Positions 1-3,547 of a stretch of 5,664 nucleotides of DNA are shown here, piece after piece. The stretch is from assembly GCA_937988745.1 (NCBI GenBank), contig CALKAR010000030.1:1-5664 (forward strand), in the 5' to 3' direction. The notes under the pieces were generated by a model, which saw only the letters and a list, made by a program, of their open reading frames with translations, was not told where the DNA came from and did no database searches. The position numbers and the translations under genes are program-made. The DNA is from an uncultured Peptococcaceae bacterium. GTDB lineage: Bacteria > Bacillota > Limnochordia > Darwinibacteriales > Darwinibacteriaceae. Every line of letters begins with the position of its first letter. The first letter of the stretch is position 1.

Positions 1-224
1 CGAATTCTGGTGGGGAAAACATTCACATGCTGGTGGGTCACCCGATGGCTGTGACTATGGTCGGACAGCTGACTCAGATGGAGGCCTACCGGCCGGAGAA
101 GAAGTTTACCAACGCTGTTAAAGGCCTTTACATTTTTGGCACCAAGGTTATCCGGCCCGAGGCGCTCGTTGTTGTCGGCGACGTGGAAGAAGAGGGTAGC
201 GACGACGACCCAAATTCACCCTGA
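1..224 (+). CDS. Major capsid protein, C-terminal end (partial at 5' edge)
   Basis: The last 73 codons of a gene entering from the left are open in the frame whose first full codon is at 3; the stop is TGA at 222-224. The segment with GHPMAVTMVGQL, then MEAYRPEKKF, then VKGLYIFGTKVIRPEAL, has the look of the C-terminus of an HK97-fold major capsid protein: a hydrophobic strand, a YRPEK-type turn, and a KGL..FG.KV.RPE strand closing the A domain. That fold forms the icosahedral shell. The gene position, directly before the connector genes, agrees. After the folded part comes an acidic linker (DVEEEGSDDD) ending PNSP. The linker contains a -1 slippery heptamer, so a minor longer form with 16 extra residues ending at 265 is possible. 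The internal ATG codons at 27 and 45 are not starts, because the frame is open to the window edge. The identification is by pattern memory, not by a search. Confidence 0.85.
   Translation, partial: NSGGENIHMLVGHPMAVTMVGQLTQMEAYRPEKKFTNAVKGLYIFGTKVIRPEALVVVGDVEEEGSDDDPNSP
209..215 (+). other. Candidate -1 ribosomal slippery site at end of capsid gene (CCCAAAT)
   Basis: In the capsid reading frame the bases divide as C CCA AAT, which fits the X XXY YYZ rule exactly. Slippage by -1 leads to TTC at 215 and avoids the zero-frame stop at 222. It adds FTLTVTPDSVSLELGG before TGA at 263-265. That tail resembles strand A of a Big_2 Ig-like domain. Ig-like extensions of capsid and tail proteins made by programmed frameshift are an established phage theme. 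Downstream pairing is possible: 217-221 with 267-271, and 238-242 with 262-266, continuing to 246-248 with 256-258. The spacing from the heptamer to these stems is not ideal (1 or 22 bases). Confidence 0.5.
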
Positions 225-305
225 CGGTTACGCCTGACTCAGTATCCCTGGAATTGGGGGGCTGAGGGGTGTGGCCGTCCATTCCTCTATTAGGAAGGAA
301 AAATA
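225..305 (+). other. Gap between capsid and Ig-like genes
   Basis: These 81 bases hold the -1 frame extension of the capsid gene (to 265), a run of six G (256-261), potential stems (238-242 with 262-266; 246-248 with 256-258) and the SD of the Ig-like gene. No promoter is recognisable. Confidence 0.6.
292..298 (+). promoter_or_regulatory. Ribosome binding site of the Ig-like domain gene
   Basis: AGGAAGG lies 7 bases before the ATG at 306. It shows that the Ig-like gene can be translated independently rather than only as a frameshift extension of the capsid gene. Confidence 0.7.
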
Positions 306-572
306 ATGGCAGCTACACAGCAACTTACCGTTACTGCCCATTATGGCAGTGGGAAGTCTGTGGACGTCACCGAGTCTGCGACCTACTCCAGCACCAATGA
401 GAGTGTGGCGACTGTGAGCGCTACCGGTCTTATTACGGCTGTTGGTGAGGGCACTGCGACCATCAACGTCACGTATGAGGGCGCTAGCGGGACATGTGCG
501 GTAACGGTTATCGATCCGCTTGAAGGAATCGATGTTGAGCCTTCTTCGGCGGTGCTTGAACTAGAGGAGTAG
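306..572 (+). CDS. Small Ig-like (Big_2) domain protein, capsid-associated
   Basis: This 88-residue protein is almost entirely one bacterial Ig-like group 2 (Big_2) domain. Signature segments are TQQLTVTA (4-11, strand B), a YSSTNESVATVSATGLITAV core (27-46), GEGTATINVTYEG (47-59), and the closing strand CAVTVID (64-70). A usual Big_2 domain begins with a strand of the form V.V.P.s..l..G before the QQL strand; that strand is missing from the N-terminus here. A strand-A-like sequence, IDVEPSSAVLELEE (75-88), sits at the C-terminus. There is no signal peptide or membrane segment. Ig-like domains on phage capsids are usually surface decorations thought to bind host-surface or mucus carbohydrates. 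The position directly after the capsid gene suggests a capsid decoration role (inference). The stop TAG at 570-572 is 2 bases before the next start, so translation is likely coupled. Confidence 0.8.
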   Translation: MAATQQLTVTAHYGSGKSVDVTESATYSSTNESVATVSATGLITAVGEGTATINVTYEGASGTCAVTVIDPLEGIDVEPSSAVLELEE

Positions 573-574
573 GG

Positions 575-934
575 ATGTCTCTGGCGACGGTCGAGGAATT
601 TATTGACCGGCTAGGGAGAGAACTAGACGACATGGAGAGGAGGCGGGCGCAGGCGATTATCGAGGACGTGTCGGCTCTCGTCTCCTCCTATTGTAGAAGG
701 CAGTTTGTTGATCCCGTGCCGGCTGATGTTAAGGCGGTTGTTTTAGCGGAGGCGTTGAGCGCCTTTAATTCGACTCCGGGGCTTCGCTCGGAGAATATCG
801 GGGACGTCCAGGTCTCCTATGCGTACTCGACTGGATCCGGTTCACTGTCGTCTTCGTCTACGAATGTACTGGACCGGTACAGGGTTAAGTTCACTACCGT
901 CAGGCTGACGTCTCGGGGCGGTGAGGGTAATTGA
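575..934 (+). CDS. Head-tail connector protein (gp6 / Gp19-Gp15-Gp42-like)
   Basis: The protein has 119 residues. The N-terminal helical part begins MSLATVEEFIDRLGRELDD, followed by a charged helix (ERRRAQAIIEDVSALVSSYC), then DPVPADVKAVVLAEALSAFNSTPG, and then ENIGDVQVSYAYSTGSG. This order is typical of the actinophage connector family (Phage Gp19/Gp15/Gp42) and related gp6-like adaptors: a small helical protein that forms a ring under the portal. The family's closing polar strand is present as GDVQVSYAYSTGS, followed by a serine-rich stretch and a short basic C-terminus. The ATG at 575 has AGAGGAG (563-569) about 5 bases upstream, overlapping the end of the Ig gene. The stop TGA at 932-934 overlaps the TTG start of the next gene. 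The family is recognised by pattern only, but the genome position makes the role likely. Confidence 0.72.
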   Translation: MSLATVEEFIDRLGRELDDMERRRAQAIIEDVSALVSSYCRRQFVDPVPADVKAVVLAEALSAFNSTPGLRSENIGDVQVSYAYSTGSGSLSSSSTNVLDRYRVKFTTVRLTSRGGEGN

Positions 935-1245
935 TCTTCAACAAGATCATCACCGCGTACCGTGCCCCGCTGGTTTCCACAGGGTACGGGGAGCGTAGGG
1001 ATTGGGATAACGCCGAGATCGTGTTCTCAGGGCCGGGATCCCTCCAATACAGGTCGACCGATGAACAGCCGATCGATTCCGAGATCGCTGACACTGAGGC
1101 GACTATCTATCTCCGCACCGGTGATTTCGAGAAAGGCGACAGGGTCCTAGTAGATGGAGAGTTCTGGGAAGTCGTTGGTGAACCTCTTTCCCGTGAGCTG
1201 TTCCGTCTCAAGTACGTGAAGGTTTATGTGAGAAGGGTTCGGTAA
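931..1245 (+). CDS. Head closure / stopper protein
   Basis: The protein has 104 residues, starting at TTG 931 within a TTGA overlap with the previous stop. There is a GAGGG 3 bases upstream, so coupled restart probably matters more than the SD. The sequence is mainly beta: YRAPLVSTGYGERRDWDNAEIV, then SGPGSLQYRSTDE, then ADTEATIYLRTG, then KGDRVLVDGEFWEVVGEP, and a closing LKYVKVYVRR strand. The G..R.DWD opening, the ..D.V..dG..weV.G.P element and the final beta strand are characteristic of small head-closure (SPP1 gp16-like, head-tail joining) proteins of siphophages. These sit below the connector ring and keep packaged DNA from leaking before the tail docks. Length and gene order agree. The next gene starts on the last base of the stop (TAATG). 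Confidence 0.68.
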   Translation: MIFNKIITAYRAPLVSTGYGERRDWDNAEIVFSGPGSLQYRSTDEQPIDSEIADTEATIYLRTGDFEKGDRVLVDGEFWEVVGEPLSRELFRLKYVKVYVRRVR

Positions 1246-1691
1246 TGTCGTCCTCTAATGTTCGTTTGAATGGTTATGCGATGATGAGGGCTGCTCAAAC
1301 TCCGGCTCTTAAATCGCAGATAGAGGGCGTCCTCAGGGGTATTGTGGTTCACGCTAGGAAGTTTGGGCCAAAAACTCGAGGGCGAGCCTATACGAAGAAC
1401 ATTGAACCGTGGATTGACACGGATGATGGTATTTACCTGGGTTTAGTGGTTGCTTCTCGGCACGAAATGGTGGTCGAGTTTGGGTGGACTGATCGTGCCG
1501 GTAACTGGCATCCGGGAAGATACGTTTTGACTAACGCGTTGAAGTCTCAGGCTGAAGGACGGGTTCCTGCAGGCCCTGTAACGCCTAAACCGGAAAACCG
1601 CAAGGCTACGGCCGGCCGTATTGGTAGTGCCCGGGAATGGATTGCTCTTTTCGGGTTCGCACGCCCAGAAGATAGGAGGGCCTCAATGTGA
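1245..1691 (+). CDS. Neck protein, HK97 gp10-like
   Basis: The protein has 148 residues; its ATG overlaps the previous TAA, and AGAAGG (1231-1236) lies 8 bases upstream. The N-terminus is helical and basic (RAAQTPALKSQIEGVLRGIV, then ARKFGPKTRGRAYTKNI). The middle carries HEMVVEFGWTDRAGNWHPGRYVLTNAL (residues 73-99). This corresponds to the VEfGt...p.rpfl..Al signature of HK97 gp10-type neck/tail-completion proteins, which join the closed head to the tail terminator. Here the usual short GT turn is expanded to GWTDRAGNWHPG. The remaining residues are a basic, proline-containing tail ending SAREWIALFGFARPEDRRASM. It sits between the head-closure and tail-terminator genes, as in most siphophages. 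Confidence 0.68.
   Translation: MSSSNVRLNGYAMMRAAQTPALKSQIEGVLRGIVVHARKFGPKTRGRAYTKNIEPWIDTDDGIYLGLVVASRHEMVVEFGWTDRAGNWHPGRYVLTNALKSQAEGRVPAGPVTPKPENRKATAGRIGSAREWIALFGFARPEDRRASM
1674..1680 (+). promoter_or_regulatory. Ribosome binding site deciding between GTG 1688 and ATG 1691
   Basis: AGGAGGG ends 7 bases before the GTG at 1688 and 10 bases before the ATG at 1691. The spacing favours GTG slightly, but both starts are usable and differ by one methionine. Confidence 0.6.
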
Positions 1692-2071
1692 TGGAACCCT
1701 TCGATCCGCTTATTGCCGCTAAAACAATACTGGATCAGGAGAATATAGCCCCGGTGAGGATGGATAAGGTCGGCCACGTAGTAGGTCAGCCTCTTATTTT
1801 GCTTTCTTTAGTGGACGTTAGACGAATGGTCAGGCACCGTCTCGAGGTTGCCGAGTTCGTGGCGCACTGTTATTCAGAGTACAAGGATGAGGCCTTGGCG
1901 CTCGCTTTGCGGGCGAGAAACGCGCTTTTGAACGTCCCCATGAGGGCTGTTCCCGGGGCTGTGATTACAGATTCTCATGTTATCGGTCCACAGGATTTCC
2001 CAGACGAGGATTCCGGAGAGCAACGTTTTTTGCTTTCTTTTTCCCTCTTTTATTATGAAACAGGAGGATAA
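1688..2071 (+). CDS. Tail terminator-like protein
   Basis: The protein has 127 residues from GTG at 1688 (126 from ATG at 1691), overlapping the neck gene by 4 bases. Visible features are an N-terminal helix (FDPLIAAKTILDQEN), hydrophobic strands (QPLILLSLVDV), a long charged helix (RLEVAEFVAHCYSEYKDEALALALRARNALLNV), and a closing beta pair ending RFLLSFSLFYYETGG. The helix of about 25 residues followed by late beta strands, the last reading as an alternating strand, fits the alpha/beta fold of tail terminator (gpU-like) proteins, which cap the tail tube and dock onto the neck. The fit is mainly positional: this slot, right before the tube protein, holds the terminator in most siphophages. 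No catalytic motif is present. The stop TAA is at 2069-2071, 3 bases before the next start. Confidence 0.58.
   Translation: MMEPFDPLIAAKTILDQENIAPVRMDKVGHVVGQPLILLSLVDVRRMVRHRLEVAEFVAHCYSEYKDEALALALRARNALLNVPMRAVPGAVITDSHVIGPQDFPDEDSGEQRFLLSFSLFYYETGG
2062..2067 (+). promoter_or_regulatory. Strong ribosome binding site of the tail tube gene (TTG start)
   Basis: AGGAGG lies 7 bases upstream of the TTG at 2075. No ATG or GTG is available near it in frame, so the full consensus SD settles TTG as the start of what should be one of the most abundant phage proteins. Confidence 0.8.
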
Positions 2072-2074
2072 GAA

Positions 2075-2707
2075 TTGGCTCTGAATCAGAATGCGGACGC
2101 TATCAGGTTCGCCCCTAAGGCAACTATTCGGATGGCGCCTAAGGGCACTGATGTTACCCCGTACATGAGTGACGTTATGGTTCCGCTTGACGACGATGTT
2201 TTTGTTCCTCTCGGGTACACGGCCGAGGACGGAATTGAACTCACTCCGACCGTTGAAACCAACCCGGTTACGGTTCACCAGTCGGCTACCCCCGTGAAAT
2301 ACGTGGTGACCTCGGCGTCGGTGACTCTCGCGTTCACAATGATGCAGTTTGACGAAAACACTGTTCCGCTTTATTTCGGTGCCGACTTTGTTGAGCAGTC
2401 TAACGGCACTCTGACCCTGGACCTGGCCAGCACTCCGGATCTCCGGGAACAGGTCCTTATCGTTGAATGGGGCGACTTTACCGAAACCCCCAACGAGTCT
2501 GATCCGACTGGTCCGGCGACCCTGGTTTCTGGTACTAAGACCCGGCTGATTCTCCCCCGGATCATGCTTTCGGAGCGTAACGCGATTACGCTTACTCGGA
2601 CGGACGCGCAACAGCTTGGTGTTACTGTCCAGGCGCTGGATGTGGGTGGCAAGCTTGGGACGGTGCTGATGAAGTCGGCTGACGAGGGTTCTGTCCCTTC
2701 TCCCTAA
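2075..2707 (+). CDS. Major tail (tube) protein
   Basis: The protein has 210 residues, started at TTG with a perfect SD. The N-terminal MALNQNADAIRFAPKATIRMAPKGTDVTP, followed by VPLGYTAEDGIELTPTVET, is a recognisable opening of actinophage tube proteins: an APKGT-type segment, then LGY.sEDGv. The middle is beta-rich (VKYVVTSASVTLAFTMMQFDENTVPLYFGADF), followed by the acidic, threonine-rich strands of the tube beta-barrel. The hexameric rings of this protein stack around the tape measure protein to form the DNA conduit. The last residues (GSVPSP) are a short flexible end. No -1 slippery heptamer or Ig-like extension is visible at the end of this gene, unlike the capsid gene. The stop TAA at 2705-2707 is followed immediately by the base of a strong hairpin. 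Confidence 0.82.
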   Translation: MALNQNADAIRFAPKATIRMAPKGTDVTPYMSDVMVPLDDDVFVPLGYTAEDGIELTPTVETNPVTVHQSATPVKYVVTSASVTLAFTMMQFDENTVPLYFGADFVEQSNGTLTLDLASTPDLREQVLIVEWGDFTETPNESDPTGPATLVSGTKTRLILPRIMLSERNAITLTRTDAQQLGVTVQALDVGGKLGTVLMKSADEGSVPSP

Positions 2708-2708
2708 C

Positions 2709-2758
2709 GGTGTCGCCCGCAACAGTCGAGCTGTCTTTTTAGGCAGCTAAGCGACACC
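2709..2758 (+). other. Nested hairpin in the gap after the tube gene
   Basis: GGTGTCGC (2709-2716) pairs perfectly over 8 bases with GCGACACC (2751-2758). Inside, AGCTGTC (2729-2735) pairs with GGCAGCT (2742-2748) over 7 pairs including one G-U, leaving a TTTTTA loop. No run of T follows either stem on the + strand, so it does not look like an intrinsic terminator. It may protect or terminate-in-part the abundant tube mRNA, or set the level of the downstream chaperone genes; the function is inference. Confidence 0.7.
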
Positions 2759-2800
2759 CAAAGTAAATAGTGACGGTATTTATATTGAAAGGGTACTGGT

Positions 2801-3094
2801 ATGGCTACTAAGGCAAGTGGGGCTAAGAAGGTTGATGCCCAGAAGAACGAGGCCCAGGGCAGCAAGGCTGTGGTTAAGCTCCGGGATGTGGAGTTTGAGG
2901 TTCCTAACGCGATGGATCTTCCGTGGACGTTCCTTAAGGCGGCTCGGGAGAATGACGAGTCTGAACTTCTACGGCTAGCCCTAGGAGACGAGCAGTACGA
3001 GAAGTTCTGTAGTCTGAACCCGACCATTCGTGAGGGCATCGATTTTCTATCCAATGTGGTCGAGGCTACTGGTCTTGACAGTCTGGGAAACTAG
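2801..3094 (+). CDS. Tail assembly chaperone, short form (G-like)
   Basis: The protein has 97 residues. ATG at 2801 has GAAAGGG (2787-2793) 7 bases upstream. A basic, lysine/alanine-rich N-terminus (1-26) precedes VVKLRDVEFEVPNAMDLPWTFLKAARENDESELLRLALGDEQYEKF, which has the strand-then-helices pattern of actinophage tail assembly chaperones (lambda gpG analogues): a F.vP.. strand, a W..l.A..e.d helix, and a G..qye.F helix. The chaperone binds the tape measure and tube proteins during assembly and is not in the finished virion. The gene lies between the tube and tape measure genes, as expected. The last codons GGA AAC are part of a slippery heptamer, so some ribosomes make the longer fused form. 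The stop TAG is at 3092-3094. Confidence 0.85.
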   Translation: MATKASGAKKVDAQKNEAQGSKAVVKLRDVEFEVPNAMDLPWTFLKAARENDESELLRLALGDEQYEKFCSLNPTIREGIDFLSNVVEATGLDSLGN

Positions 3095-3528
3095 CTCAAA
3101 CCGCCCATTTGCTCTACGAGTACCCGGATGAGGTAGAGGCCGATCTACTCGAAATCTTCAACGTGGATATTTGTGATTTATATACAGGCAAGATGTCCAT
3201 TAGACGTCTTAGTGTCCTGATTAAAAGATTGTTGAATTTGCCGGGTAGGTCGGCCCTTTGTTCGGCAGTGAATGAGGCGGCAGAGTGGGGCACGAGTGAA
3301 CATCTTTTGGCGACTCTGGTTGATGAGCTCGCATTGTCTAATTATTTGTTTATTTCTGCGAATTCTAAGCAGAGGCCGCCGCAGCCCAAGCCAGTGAGAC
3401 GGCCGGGGGACGGGAGTAGAAAGGATTCCTCAGAGGACACGAGATTGAAGGCGGCTAAGCCCGTAAAAAAGCAAGAGTTTGCTACCCCCAAGCAAGTAGC
3501 CGCCATATTTGATTCTCTCCAGTTTTAA
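2801..3528 (+). CDS. Tail assembly chaperone, frameshifted long form (GT-like)
   Basis: This is the fusion of the 97-residue short form with 145 further residues read in the -1 frame from 3091 to the stop TAA at 3526-3528, about 242 residues in all. After the shift the chain reads LAQTAHLLYEYPDEVEADLL, then the helical FNVDICDLYTGKMSIRRLSVLIKRLL and a second helical part AVNEAAEWGTSEHLLATLVDELAL. The last ~50 residues are a charged, proline- and lysine-rich linker (QRPPQPKPVRRPGDG) ending in a hydrophobic-aromatic tip (FATPKQVAAIFDSLQF). In lambda the equivalent T part binds the tube protein while G contacts the tape measure protein; that role is assigned here by analogy. The stop is 19 bases before the tape measure start. 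An ATG at 3109 lies inside the extension but has no SD, so it is not a separate gene. Confidence 0.85.
3085..3091 (+). other. Programmed -1 frameshift site GGGAAAC (G to GT)
   Basis: In the short chaperone frame the bases divide as G GGA AAC, a canonical X XXY YYZ heptamer, immediately before the TAG at 3092. A -1 slip continues at CTA 3091 into the next open frame, which has no start or SD of its own that would explain it. Siphophages very widely make a chaperone G/GT pair by frameshift at this position. Downstream pairing candidates are CTCTAC (3112-3117) with GTAGAG (3133-3138), or alternatively GTAGA (3133-3137) with TCTAC (3144-3148); neither is at the usual 5-9 base spacing. Confidence 0.9.
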
Positions 3529-3533
3529 TGCTT

Positions 3534-3540
3534 AAGGGGG
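3534..3540 (+). promoter_or_regulatory. Ribosome binding site of the tape measure gene (TTG start)
   Basis: AAGGGGG lies 7 bases before TTG at 3548. The only other in-frame option upstream is closed off by a stop at 3533-3535, and the first in-frame ATG is 45 bases further in without an SD, so TTG 3548 is the start. Confidence 0.8.
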
Positions 3541-3547
3541 TGCGATC

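Noticed and set aside
265..310. Ribosome hopping (T4 gene 60 style) over 263-308 to join the two Ig parts
   Set aside because: A GGC take-off codon before TGA exists, but the matching GGC at 308-310 is in the wrong frame for the Ig gene. No other matching landing codon with the needed features stood out.
212..572. Direct fusion of the capsid protein to the whole Ig-like protein by a single frameshift
   Set aside because: The frame of the Ig gene is closed by TAG at 291-293 upstream of its ATG, and the -1 extension stops at 263. No single slip joins them, and the Ig gene has its own SD.
962..1150. Open frame overlapping the head closure gene in another + frame
   Set aside because: It overlaps a better-supported gene entirely and has no SD or recognisable product.
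2024..2052. T-rich tract near the end of the tail terminator gene as an intrinsic terminator
   Set aside because: There is no stable GC-rich stem directly before it, it lies inside a coding frame, and the tube gene follows at once.
2680..2710. Frameshift extension of the tube protein
   Set aside because: No X XXY YYZ heptamer occurs in phase near the stop, and the next bases in other frames do not encode an Ig-like sequence.
1874..2722. Long open frame on the minus strand (282 codons)
   Set aside because: It is antisense to the terminator and tube genes, rich in R, H and S with no recognisable fold, and has no convincing SD; a shadow of codon bias in the real genes.
2760..2790. AT-rich stretch as a promoter for the chaperone gene
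   Set aside because: A TATATT-like box can be seen but no -35 element at proper spacing; the operon layout does not need it.
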